Assembly (NCBI RefSeq): GCF_013387455.1
Contig: NZ_VWNC01000009.1
Span: forward strand, 1 to 64,000
From: Mariprofundus sp. NF
GTDB taxonomy: Bacteria; Pseudomonadota; Zetaproteobacteria; Mariprofundales; Mariprofundaceae
Direction of reading: 5' to 3'
DNA length: 64,000 nt
The stretch's first letter is position 1. Every line of letters starts with the position of its first letter. A model generated the notes under the pieces. It saw nothing but the letters and a program-made list of their open reading frames with translations, ran no database searches and was not told where the DNA came from. Positions 1-7,052 of this stretch are shown here, one piece after another. The position numbers and the translations under genes are program-made.

Positions 1-25
1 AGGTTCTTTTTGATGAAGGCGTACC

Positions 26-304
26 TTACTGGGACTCCTTGGCAAAGTACGCTGCGGCCTTTTTTAGGATATCACGCTCATCCGTTACCCGGCGTAACTC
101 TTTCTTCAGGGCTCGTATTTCCTGCTGCTGAGCTGTCAGTTGATTGTGCTGAGAGTCAGGCTTCCCGAATCTGTTGATCCATTCGTAAAGGCTCTTCGTC
201 GTTATCCCTAATCTCTTTGAAACGGATGAAACCGAATGCCCTCGATCAACCACCTGTTTTACTGCTTCAATCTTGAATTCTTCTGTATATCGCTTGCCAC
301 TCAT
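26..304 (-). CDS. IS3-family transposase OrfA
   Basis: This 92-residue protein is the DNA-binding first half of an IS3-type transposase. Residues 5-50 carry the helix-turn-helix (RYTEEFK, then TTKSLYEWINRF), followed by a heptad-rich leucine-zipper segment (EIRALKKELRRV) and the family ending DILKKAAAYFAKE. An upstream ATG at 316 is in frame, but ATG 304 is better: GGAG sits about 7 bases before it and the protein then starts MSGKRYTEEF as in relatives. OrfB follows in the -1 frame and is expressed by frameshifting. Confidence 0.9.
   Translation of the reverse strand: MSGKRYTEEFKIEAVKQVVDRGHSVSSVSKRLGITTKSLYEWINRFGKPDSQHNQLTAQQQEIRALKKELRRVTDERDILKKAAAYFAKESQ
59..65 (-). promoter_or_regulatory. 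Programmed -1 frameshift site of the IS3 transposase
   Basis: On the minus strand the heptamer A-AAA-AAG lies at the DILKK codons of OrfA. A shift to -1 here bypasses the OrfA stop at 26-28 and enters a frame reading VRYAFIKKN at the window edge, the usual start of IS3 OrfB. That frameshift is how this family makes the OrfAB fusion transposase. The site and the open -1 frame are seen directly; its efficiency is not. Confidence 0.75.
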
Positions 305-350
305 CGTGACCTCCATAGAGCTAATTTGTCACGCTCTTGGGTGTCTAGCA

Positions 351-580
351 ATACGGTAGCGATTCAAACTACGGATATTGATGCTGTATTATTAAAAATA
401 TCTGAAAATTCAATCACCTTAGAGCTTTTTGAAGCGAAAAATTATAAAAAGAAAAGAGAAAATTCTGCAGCCAAAGAATTAAGAGAATTGCTTGTGCCCG
501 TTCTCAATGGGAAAGGGAGCTACCGCGTAACTAAAGTTAAAGGGTATGGAGCAAAGCTAGTGCTTAAATGCACTGCCTAG
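351..580 (+). pseudogene. 3' remnant of a gene cut by the IS element; possible PD-(D/E)XK nuclease
   Basis: An open frame of about 76 codons runs from the IS edge to a stop at 578-580 with no start codon or ribosome site of its own, so it looks like the C-terminal part of a disrupted protein. It contains TDIDAVL, a beta-hairpin-like ENSITLEL and then FEAKN. The spacing of Asp to E-x-K matches the PD-(D/E)XK nuclease core, and it is followed by a basic helix (KKKRENSAAKELREL). The stretch is AT-rich compared with the chromosome around it, which suggests transfer. The nuclease reading is an inference from a short motif. Confidence 0.5.
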
Positions 581-753
581 GGAAGGGGGAAAGTGAAAAA
601 AGTGCTACCTTTTAGTGGCAATGAGATCTTTCCTTAAAATCGTAAAATCGGGACAGTCTATCCATTCCGTTGGCAGGGGATGAGGGCAAGTCTTGCAATG
701 CAATATTGATGCTATCATTTGTTTAGAAATATTATGCAGTTACGTTTTTTCTC
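581..753. other. Intergenic stretch, AT-rich, no gene
   Basis: No coding frame with a ribosome site is visible. It contains a segment around 646-664 (ATCGGGACAGTCTATCCATT) that resembles the GGGACAG-type ends found near REP-associated transposases, but only one copy is present, so I do not call it a repeat. Confidence 0.4.
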
Positions 754-1248
754 TTACTTGCTTGCGCCCTTGGGCATGGTTCGGAAAAGATCGTGGCAGC
801 TGTTGCAGGTTTCGATCGTCTGATTCATTTTTTTTCGTAGAGACATTGCTCCTCCGGCAATGGCCAGCCATCTTACCTCTTCAGCCTGTCCTCTGAGTTT
901 GTCGCCAAGTGCTGTGAAGGTCTCAAGCTCCTGAGGGGTGAGTGTGAGTCGTTCGCCTATCTTGGGAAAAAATTGTGCGGATGCTTCAATCGAGTCAGCG
1001 ATTTTGGCGGCTTGACTGAAATATTCGGCCTCTTCTTCTTCGCTTCTTGATGCATCATCGTGATCGATAGCCTGAGATCTGATCTTCCGCATAACTGTTC
1101 TGAGCCTGGCGTCGGAAACAGCATGGATATCTGCACTGCCGGTTCTCTTTAGCTCGGACCTATCCACCTCCGCCTCCATATCAGCGGCGCATGCCTGCAT
1201 TAAAAACGCAACAAGCAGGAGGGCTGTGGCTATCATCATCTTAGGCAT
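754..1248 (-). CDS. Cytochrome c'-like haem protein, exported
   Basis: This 164-residue protein has an N-terminal signal segment with a possible lipobox (LMQAC), a helical body rich in Glu/Ala/Lys and one haem c motif, CNSCH, at residues 148-152, only 12 residues from the end. A single C-terminal CXXCH on a helical bundle is the layout of the cytochrome c' / c-556 group, which binds small ligands or shuttles electrons in the periplasm. I chose ATG 1248 because GGAGGT stands 7 bases upstream; an in-frame ATG at 1263 has no ribosome site. The gene is monocistronic. Confidence 0.75.
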   Translation of the reverse strand: MPKMMIATALLLVAFLMQACAADMEAEVDRSELKRTGSADIHAVSDARLRTVMRKIRSQAIDHDDASRSEEEEAEYFSQAAKIADSIEASAQFFPKIGERLTLTPQELETFTALGDKLRGQAEEVRWLAIAGGAMSLRKKMNQTIETCNSCHDLFRTMPKGASK

Positions 1249-1556
1249 ACATGGCACCTCCAATCCGGAATGATTTCTACCTGTTACTAGTATAGATCAA
1301 ACGGGGTAAGAGAGTATGGCCGTGGAATAATAGAGAAGCAATCAGGTCTGGCTCGCGACTGTGCCGCTTAAGTTGTTTTGCAGGGAATAGGGGGGGGGAG
1401 ACCTGCTTTTGTCCTGTTTTGTGAATTTAATTTGAAAAATAGGCAATTAATTTTGGATCTGTGAAATAGTTCACGCACCTTTTTTGCTGTTTGGGTAGAT
1501 ATTTCTAAGCAAGGACAGAAGTTGTTTATCTGGTACGAGCTGAAGGAGTGATGATC
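1249..1556. other. Intergenic region without a gene
   Basis: The divergent region between the cytochrome and the receiver gene holds no supported ORF. A run of nine G at 1390-1398 is visible, followed by an AT-rich stretch (about 1425-1500) likely to contain the promoter for the receiver gene. I cannot assign -35/-10 boxes with confidence. Confidence 0.5.
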
Positions 1557-2087
1557 ATGAACGATTTGCCCAAACGATTAATTCATATTGTTGATGATGA
1601 TGCCTGTATTCGGGAGTTTATGGAGGCCCTGTTAGAGCGGTTTGGTTACGATGTGCAATCATTTTCGGATGCTCTGACCTATATTCAGCATGTGAACTCC
1701 GATGCTTTCGTAAAACCATGTGTTACTTTTGTGGATGTAGTGATGCCATATATGAACGGTTATCAGATGATGGCAGGCCTGGCGCCTGAGAATCGCGAGA
1801 TGAAATTTATTATCATGAGTGATGGGGCTGATTCCGGTTTAGAGACTAACAGTCTGGCCTGTATGTCTTTGGCAAAACCCTTCTATCCGGGATCTCTGCA
1901 AGAGGCCCTGAATAAGGTGGATGAGTGCATGGCGTGTGGGCCATCCCATGATCTTGATTGTGGCTCAGTTGGTCGCAGTGATTCTAATGAAACCAGAGAC
2001 TGGACCTGCCCTCACACAACGGATGTTCAATATATTGCTGCTGCCGAACCCCGGCTGAATAAAAAACTCTCCGACTGTTTGCACTGA
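1557..2087 (+). CDS. Stand-alone response-regulator receiver protein with Cys-rich tail
   Basis: Residues 8-125 form a CheY-like receiver: acidic pocket VDDD, phosphoacceptor Asp in FVDVVMP, Ser in IIMSDG and the conserved Lys in LAKPF. All key residues are present, so phosphorylation is expected. There is no DNA-binding or enzymatic output domain. Instead a tail of about 50 residues carries five Cys and several His (CMAC, DC, TCPH, CLH). ATG 1557 fits an AGGAG eight bases upstream; earlier in-frame GTG/ATG codons lie too close to it. No kinase gene is adjacent, but three hybrid kinases in this window are possible partners. Confidence 0.8.
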   Translation: MNDLPKRLIHIVDDDACIREFMEALLERFGYDVQSFSDALTYIQHVNSDAFVKPCVTFVDVVMPYMNGYQMMAGLAPENREMKFIIMSDGADSGLETNSLACMSLAKPFYPGSLQEALNKVDECMACGPSHDLDCGSVGRSDSNETRDWTCPHTTDVQYIAAAEPRLNKKLSDCLH

Positions 2088-2120
2088 TAGTTTTTGCAGT
2101 TCTATATGATCTGATTTTTG

Positions 2121-2145
2121 CCCCGCATGTCGGGGTGTTTTTTTT
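2121..2145 (+). terminator. Rho-independent terminator of the receiver gene
   Basis: CCCCG and CGGGG arms separated by CATGT are followed by a T-rich tract (GTGTTTTTTTT), 34 bases after the receiver stop codon. Confidence 0.8.
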
Positions 2146-2170
2146 GAAAGTGAGATGATGAATTTCGGGC

Positions 2171-2199
2171 AAAAAAAGCCCCGGCATGATCGGCCGGGA
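2171..2199 (-). terminator. Rho-independent terminator of the small membrane peptide
   Basis: Read on the minus strand, a CCCGGC/GCCGGG stem with a short loop is followed by seven T. It lies 27 bases past the stop of the 35-residue peptide and supports that peptide being a real transcription unit. Confidence 0.75.
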
Positions 2200-2225
2200 C
2201 TATACTGACTTGGTGCTTTTGGGGG

Positions 2226-2333
2226 TTATAGAATGCCGCCTAAAAACAGGAAGAAAACTATCGCTACGCCGCCTGTAATTGATGTCAGTATAATTGCTTC
2301 CATTGAGCCGCCTACCTGATCTGAATCACTCAT
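2226..2333 (-). CDS. 35-residue single-span membrane peptide
   Basis: A short ORF encodes a hydrophilic start (MSDSDQVGGS) followed by one strongly hydrophobic helix ending at the C-terminus (VAIVFFLFLGGIL). AAGGAG sits six bases before the ATG and a good terminator follows, so I favour translation even though a longer frame extends upstream without a ribosome site. I do not recognise the family. Its size recalls small subunits of respiratory complexes or transporters, but nothing in the sequence proves that. It is downstream of, and on the same strand as, the NodIJ-like exporter, about 200 bases away. Confidence 0.6.
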   Translation of the reverse strand: MSDSDQVGGSMEAIILTSITGGVAIVFFLFLGGIL

Positions 2334-2535
2334 GTTGAACTCCTTGCCGCCACCTGGACGATCGTGTCTTCCAACATAAAATAACCGAGTAAAATAATCA
2401 AGCATTTTCAGTAGGGTTAATTCTCGTAAATATTTGAAAAATAATAATTTTTTCCGACACCCTCTCTTTCGAACTCTCTTTGAGTCGTGCTGAAGTCGGC
2501 CATATTTTGAACTATTGATGAACGATACTAGGTGG

Positions 2536-3312
2536 TTAGCGCAGAAGTCGCCGTGAGGCCAGACGGGCTGCGAGAGTGAATCCGGCAACGGCATAAAGTG
2601 CGAGAACGCCTACATGCAGCCACGGCATGGTTAGTGGCATTTCGGTCAAAAGGGGGCGAATCAGTGCCACGGCATGGGTCAGAGGTAAAAGCTGGGCAAT
2701 CATCTGAACAAGGTTGGGCAGGGTATCAATCGGATAGAAAACACCACAGAAGAGGAACATCGGAGTCACGGCCAATGTGAAGTAGTAGAGGAAGAAATCG
2801 TAGCTGGGGGAGATGGCACAGATCGCCAGAGCGGGGCCAGCAAAAGCAAGTCCAATCAGGAAGATCACAGGCAGGGCGAGAAAGGCGGTTTCCCACTGCT
2901 GGATACCACCGAGCAGGCCTGCCACGAGAAAGATCGCTGTGCCGCTAATAAGACTCTTGGTGGCTGCCCAGATCTGCTCTCCGGCAATGATCTCCTGCAC
3001 ACGAACCGGTGTGGCGAGCATCGATTCCCAGGTGCCCTGCTGATTCATGCGTGTGAAGGCTGAATAGAGGCTCTCAAAGGTGGCGGTGTTCATGGCACTG
3101 GAGCAGAGGATGCCGCTGGCCAGATAGGCCATGTAGGGGATGCCGCCCATATCTCCAATGTAGCTGCCCAGTCCGTAACCCAGACCCAGCAGATAGAGGA
3201 AGGGGTCTCCGAAATTACCCAGCATCGATGCGCCGGCCAACTGTTTCCAGACCAGAAAGTTGCGCCGCCATACAGCCAGCACATGGGTGGGAATGAGCTG
3301 GAAGAGGCTCAT
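2536..3312 (-). CDS. ABC-2 type export permease, NodJ-like
   Basis: This 258-residue polytopic protein has about six membrane helices and the ABC-2 permease pattern seen in NodJ and drug-export permeases (WKQLAGAS..GNFGDPFLYLLGLGYGLG near the N-terminus, GTWESMLATPV in the cytoplasmic loop). Its start overlaps the stop of the ATPase gene by four bases, so the pair is translationally coupled. Together they should form an exporter of a lipid-like or saccharide substrate at the inner membrane. Substrate unknown; true Nod-factor export is unlikely as no nod genes are present. Confidence 0.85.
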   Translation of the reverse strand: MSLFQLIPTHVLAVWRRNFLVWKQLAGASMLGNFGDPFLYLLGLGYGLGSYIGDMGGIPYMAYLASGILCSSAMNTATFESLYSAFTRMNQQGTWESMLATPVRVQEIIAGEQIWAATKSLISGTAIFLVAGLLGGIQQWETAFLALPVIFLIGLAFAGPALAICAISPSYDFFLYYFTLAVTPMFLFCGVFYPIDTLPNLVQMIAQLLPLTHAVALIRPLLTEMPLTMPWLHVGVLALYAVAGFTLAARLASRRLLR

Positions 3313-4226
3313 GCCTCCTCCCTCATGTCGCGGCCGGTAAGTTTGAGAAATACATCCTCCAGTGAGGCCGGGCGATGAATGAAGGTGAGTTCACTGCGCT
3401 CGGCACAGCGGGTCACCAGAGGTCGGGCATCAATGCCGTAGCAGAACCATGTATCACCGACATGGTCACGGCGGATATCCAACCCTTCGCAGAGTTCAAT
3501 GGCATCGAGTTCATTATGCAGTCCCCGAATCGCCACCACCTCCGGCTCAACATGTTCTCTGATCAGGTCTCTCGGTGTACCGCGTGTTAAAATATTGCCG
3601 CGATCAAGCACCATCAGCTCATCACACAGCTCGGCAGCCTCCTCCATGTAGTGGGTGGTCAGAATCAGGGTTTTGCCAGCAGCTTTTAGTGATCGCAGCC
3701 GTTGCCAGATCAGATGACGGGCCTGCGGATCAAGGCCTGTGGAGGGCTCATCGAGCACAATCAGGTCAGGGTCATTGATCAGGGCGCGGGCCACCATCAG
3801 TCGCCTGCGCATGCCACCGGAGAGGGTGGCGACCTGATCATCGCCACGCGAACTTAGTGCAGCGAATTCGAGTAGCTCCTCAATGCGCGGTTCGGCCTCT
3901 TTGGCAGAAATGCCGAAATAACCGGCATAAACCTTCAGATTCAGGCGTACCGAGAAGTCGGGATCAAGATTGTCCTGCTGCGGCACGACACCAACCCGAC
4001 TGTGAATGGCCGCTTCAGAGACATCTCTATCGAATAGCCGGTAGTCACCTGCAGTGACCGGGCTGAGCCCCATCAACATGCGAATCAGGGTTGTTTTTCC
4101 AGCTCCGTTGGGGCCGAGAATGCCGAAGCAGATACCGGGGCGAATATCGAAATCGATACCGCAGACCACGTCGCGATCTGCAAATGTTTTGCGCAGGGAT
4201 TTGGCGCTGACTACGGCTTGGCTCAT
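3309..4226 (-). CDS. ABC exporter ATPase, NodI-like
   Basis: This 305-residue ATP-binding subunit has Walker A GPNGAGKTT, Q-loop VVPQQDN, signature LSGGMRRR, Walker B LIVLDEP and H-loop TTHYMEEA in the right order, plus a C-terminal extension typical of the NodI/DrrA group. It drives the ABC-2 permease encoded immediately downstream. I chose ATG 4226 (MSQAVVS) because GGGAGATTAGGG precedes it and homology starts there. The longer frame runs into the regulator's promoter region. The gene is divergent from the ArsR gene with 95 bases between them, so it may share its operator. Confidence 0.88.
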   Translation of the reverse strand: MSQAVVSAKSLRKTFADRDVVCGIDFDIRPGICFGILGPNGAGKTTLIRMLMGLSPVTAGDYRLFDRDVSEAAIHSRVGVVPQQDNLDPDFSVRLNLKVYAGYFGISAKEAEPRIEELLEFAALSSRGDDQVATLSGGMRRRLMVARALINDPDLIVLDEPSTGLDPQARHLIWQRLRSLKAAGKTLILTTHYMEEAAELCDELMVLDRGNILTRGTPRDLIREHVEPEVVAIRGLHNELDAIELCEGLDIRRDHVGDTWFCYGIDARPLVTRCAERSELTFIHRPASLEDVFLKLTGRDMREEA

Positions 4227-4285
4227 GACCCTAATCTCCCATATCCAGCTACAACTGCAATGCATAGAAAATATAATATTACATG

Positions 4286-4321
4286 TTGCTAATATAATTA
4301 GAATCGAATATATTACGGGTC
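4286..4321 (+). promoter_or_regulatory. Sigma-70-type promoter and inverted-repeat operator of the ArsR operon; probably leaderless
   Basis: A -35-like TTGCTA (4286-4291), a 17-base spacer and a -10 TATATT (4309-4314) are followed 7 bases later by the ArsR start codon at 4322. Transcription would begin at or within a base of the ATG, and no Shine-Dalgarno sequence is present, so a leaderless message is likely. A perfect inverted repeat, TAATATA at 4290-4296 and TATATTA at 4309-4315, spans the spacer and the -10 box. That is where an ArsR dimer would block RNA polymerase. Boxes and repeat are seen; regulation is inferred. Confidence 0.6.
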
Positions 4322-4651
4322 ATGAATGATTTACCTCAGATCCCAGAAGATAGAATCAAAGCTGCCAGCCAGGGTTTAAGGGCGATTGCGCACGAGTTGC
4401 GTCTCTCTGTTCTCTGCCTGTTGCTGGAGCGACCGATGTGTGTCCACGAGTTGATTGAGGCTACTGGTGCAGCGCAGTCCAATCTCTCACAGCATCTCTC
4501 CAAGATGCGTATGCTTGGCATTCTTGAGAATGAGAAACGTGGTCAGGAAGTGATCTACCGTATCGCCAATCCGGCTTTTGCCGATCTGGTGCAGGCGCTG
4601 AAGTTCATCTACTGCCCTGAGATGTGTGTGGCGCCGAAAGAGGAGGGCTGA
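4322..4651 (+). CDS. ArsR-family transcriptional repressor, SqrR/BigR-like cysteine pattern
   Basis: This 109-residue winged-helix protein has the ArsR recognition region at residues 42-68 (ELIEATGAAQSNLSQHLSKM) and a wing (EKRGQEVIYRI). Cysteines occur at 32, 40, 98 and 102. C32 (SVLCLL) and C98 (KFIYC) fall at the places of the two cysteines of the persulfide-sensing repressors SqrR/BigR/YgaV; a metal-type CVCD motif is absent. It is the first gene of the TolC-RND-rhodanese cluster and divergent from NodIJ. I infer reactive-sulfur sensing by a disulfide or tetrasulfide switch; a metal or other redox signal remains possible. Confidence 0.85.
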   Translation: MNDLPQIPEDRIKAASQGLRAIAHELRLSVLCLLLERPMCVHELIEATGAAQSNLSQHLSKMRMLGILENEKRGQEVIYRIANPAFADLVQALKFIYCPEMCVAPKEEG

Positions 4652-6027
4652 TGGCCTTTTTTTGCCCCAATATATCAGTAAATTCTAATTATGTAATGAA
4701 GAGTCTACTGCTGGCTGCAGCACTCTCCGGTTCAGTTACTTCCGTGACTGCCGCAGAAATTTCTACACTAAGGCAGAGTGTGGATTATGCCCTCTCCAAC
4801 AATCGTATGCTGGCAGCCAATGTGCAGTCGGTTGAGCAGGCTAATGCGGGTATCGCCGATGCAACTGGCCGTCTGCTGCCGCGTGTTGATCTCTCCACCG
4901 GTGTGGCGCGCAGCAATGCACCGGGTGACTATTTTGGCATGAAACTCAATCAGCGCAGCATCACTGCCGCTGATTTCAATCCGGCCGTGATGAATAATCC
5001 CGGTTATATCAATAATTATCAGAGCCGTGTCGGTGTGACCATGCCGCTCTACCAGGGTGGTGCACTGTGGGCCGGTCGAAAACTTGCCGCGCATCGCGCC
5101 GAAGCAAGCATCTATGGCCACGGTTTTATGCGCCAGCAGGTGGTGTTTCAGGTGATTTCAGCCTATGCCCGCGTCAGGCAGTCACAGGCGCAGATCAGTG
5201 CGATGCAGCGTGCAGTCACTGCGGCTGATAAACGTTACAGAGATACCCAGGCTATGGAGCAACGTGGCGTGCTGATCAAAAGTGATGTGATGGATGCCAA
5301 CGTGCATCAGTTGCGTACCACGCTCAAGCTTGAAGAGGCGAAAAACAGTTATGCCAGTAGTAAAGAGATGCTGGAGCGGGTGATGGGGCTTAACGGTGAT
5401 GTCACCCTGAATACCGAAGAGGATCCACAGCTGAAGATGCCGGTTCTCACGTTGCAGGAAGCCATCAACAGCGGGATAGCCAATCGCCCCGACCTGAAAG
5501 CGGTCGAAGCGCAGTATCTGGCCTCATCAGCCGGTGTCGATCAATCACGCGCCTCATTTCTTCCGCATGTGAATCTGGTTGCGGCACAGGAGTGGAACTC
5601 ATCCACTTTCGGCGTGAAAAATCGTAATACCATGGTGGGGGCAACCGTCAGCATGAATATCTTCGCCGGTGGCTCTGATCGTGCCAAACATCGCGCTGCG
5701 CAGGCTGAATCTGTATCGCTTGAATATAAATCCGCTGATCTGAAACAGCAGATTCATAATGAGATCGGCCAGGCCTGGCGTCAGCTGGCGGAGAGTCGTC
5801 TGCGTTATGAGAGCGAGAGTGAAGCACTCAAGCAGAGCGAGGAGTCATTGCGCATTAAATCACTGCGTTTTGAGCAGGGGCTGGCCAAAACCTCAGATCT
5901 GCTTGATGCGCAGGTGCAGGCCGATTCGGCCCGCGTTGCCGCCATTCGCGCCAAATATGATTTCAACGTTGCCCAGGCAGCACTACTGCTTGCAACAGGC
6001 ACACTTAATGAAGGAGTGATTCAATGA
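4651..6027 (+). CDS. TolC-family outer-membrane efflux protein
   Basis: This protein of about 458 residues has the two internally repeated helical-hairpin halves of TolC-type channels, with YQGGALWAGRK and FAGGSDRAKHRAA marking the equivalent strand-helix junctions. It should form the outer-membrane duct of the tripartite pump encoded downstream. GGAGGG precedes ATG 4651, which overlaps the ArsR stop by one base (TGATG). However, the signal peptide proper begins at Met 4696 (MKSLLLAAALSG...AAE), so that may be the true start. The stop overlaps the next gene by ATGA. Confidence 0.9.
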   Translation: MAFFCPNISVNSNYVMKSLLLAAALSGSVTSVTAAEISTLRQSVDYALSNNRMLAANVQSVEQANAGIADATGRLLPRVDLSTGVARSNAPGDYFGMKLNQRSITAADFNPAVMNNPGYINNYQSRVGVTMPLYQGGALWAGRKLAAHRAEASIYGHGFMRQQVVFQVISAYARVRQSQAQISAMQRAVTAADKRYRDTQAMEQRGVLIKSDVMDANVHQLRTTLKLEEAKNSYASSKEMLERVMGLNGDVTLNTEEDPQLKMPVLTLQEAINSGIANRPDLKAVEAQYLASSAGVDQSRASFLPHVNLVAAQEWNSSTFGVKNRNTMVGATVSMNIFAGGSDRAKHRAAQAESVSLEYKSADLKQQIHNEIGQAWRQLAESRLRYESESEALKQSEESLRIKSLRFEQGLAKTSDLLDAQVQADSARVAAIRAKYDFNVAQAALLLATGTLNEGVIQ

Positions 6028-7052
6028 ACAGATTTATCGGTTTTGCGGCAGCAGTCTCAACCGCTCTGCTGTTAACAGCCTGTGGCTCCGATGAACAGGC
6101 CTCTCAATCGGCTTCACCACTGGTTTCCAAAGCTGAGTCGCTGACTATAACCGCGATGGATCTGCCTGTTCGTTATGTTACCAGTGGCAGTGTGACCTCT
6201 GATCATCGTGTTTCTATCTCATCTCGCATTTCAGGTTATATTCGTAAACTGTCGGTTCGTGAAGGCGATAGTGTGAAGTCAGGTCAGGTACTGGTTCGTG
6301 TTGATCCAGTGAATGCTCGGCAGGGGCTTGTGCAGGCAGAGGCTGATCTGGCTGATGCCAAGGGTGATCTGAATCGCTACGAAGAGCTGTTCAAGGCCAG
6401 TGCCGTGAGTAAACAGCAGCTTGATCGTGTGCATCTGCGTTACAAAGTAGCCCGTTCTCAGGTTGAGCAGGCCCGCAATCAGCTCGGATATGCTGAGGTG
6501 CGCTCGCCGGTGGATGGTGTGGTGGTTGAAAAACGTATGAATAAAGGTGATCTGGCATCACCCGGTGCAGCGATTCTGGTGATTGAGGATCCGGCCAACC
6601 TGCTGGTGGAGACCTATGTCTCTGATCAGTTTGTCAGTGGCATACATGAAGGTGATGAGGTGGAGATTGAGGTTTCATCACTGAAGCAGGCTTTTACAGG
6701 CATCGTGCGCCAGGTTGTACAGGCGGCAGATGCTGTCTCACATCAGTTTCTGATTAAAATTTCACTGCAGGCCAGAGATGATGTGCATCCGGGCATGTAT
6801 GCCCAGGTTGGATTTAAGGTTGCAAGCCGCAAGGGGTTGCAGGTTCCTGCCGCAGCGGTGATTGATCGTGCCGGGCTTAACGGTATCTATCTGCTTGATG
6901 ATAAGGGTGTTGCCCACTACCGCCAGATCAGAGTAGGGCAGATGAGAAATGGTCAGATTGAAGTGCTGGCCGGACTTCATGAAGGCGACACGATTGCCTG
7001 GAATGGCCAGCCTGCATTGCTAAGCGGCATGAAGGTGCAGGCTGCACAATGA
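6024..7052 (+). CDS. RND efflux periplasmic adaptor (membrane-fusion protein), lipoprotein
   Basis: This 342-residue adaptor starts with a lipoprotein signal (LLLTACGS, lipid on Cys20) and has the HlyD/AcrA order: a split lipoyl half (SGYIRKLSVREGDSVKSGQVL), an alpha-hairpin around residues 95-150, the second lipoyl half (YAEVRSPVDGVVVEKRMNKG) and the beta-barrel domain. It links the RND pump to the TolC-like channel. It overlaps its neighbours on both sides by four bases, which indicates coupled translation. Confidence 0.92.
   Translation: MNRFIGFAAAVSTALLLTACGSDEQASQSASPLVSKAESLTITAMDLPVRYVTSGSVTSDHRVSISSRISGYIRKLSVREGDSVKSGQVLVRVDPVNARQGLVQAEADLADAKGDLNRYEELFKASAVSKQQLDRVHLRYKVARSQVEQARNQLGYAEVRSPVDGVVVEKRMNKGDLASPGAAILVIEDPANLLVETYVSDQFVSGIHEGDEVEIEVSSLKQAFTGIVRQVVQAADAVSHQFLIKISLQARDDVHPGMYAQVGFKVASRKGLQVPAAAVIDRAGLNGIYLLDDKGVAHYRQIRVGQMRNGQIEVLAGLHEGDTIAWNGQPALLSGMKVQAAQ

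Larger units (their letters stand above)
1..350 (-). mobile_element. IS3-family insertion sequence, left-end part only
   Basis: The element is cut by the window edge. OrfA lies on the minus strand and the reading frame of OrfB begins at the extreme left (about 1-60), so most of the transposase is outside the window. The outer end on the right is not certain. I place it at about 350 because the plus strand there ends in CA, which fits the usual TG...CA termini, and because the reading frame of an interrupted gene starts immediately after it. The terminal repeat partner and any target duplication cannot be seen. Confidence 0.75.

Noticed and set aside
693-896. A 67-codon plus-strand ORF
   Set aside because: It overlaps the 3' end of the c'-like cytochrome in antisense, has no ribosome site and no homology-like pattern.
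1390-1398. Run of nine G as a possible phase-variation tract
   Set aside because: It is not inside a coding frame and not clearly within promoter spacing, so there is no sign of a switching role.
2536-4226. True nodulation NodIJ export system
   Set aside because: The sequences only share the general NodI/NodJ ABC-2 type; no nod biosynthesis genes or nod boxes are seen.
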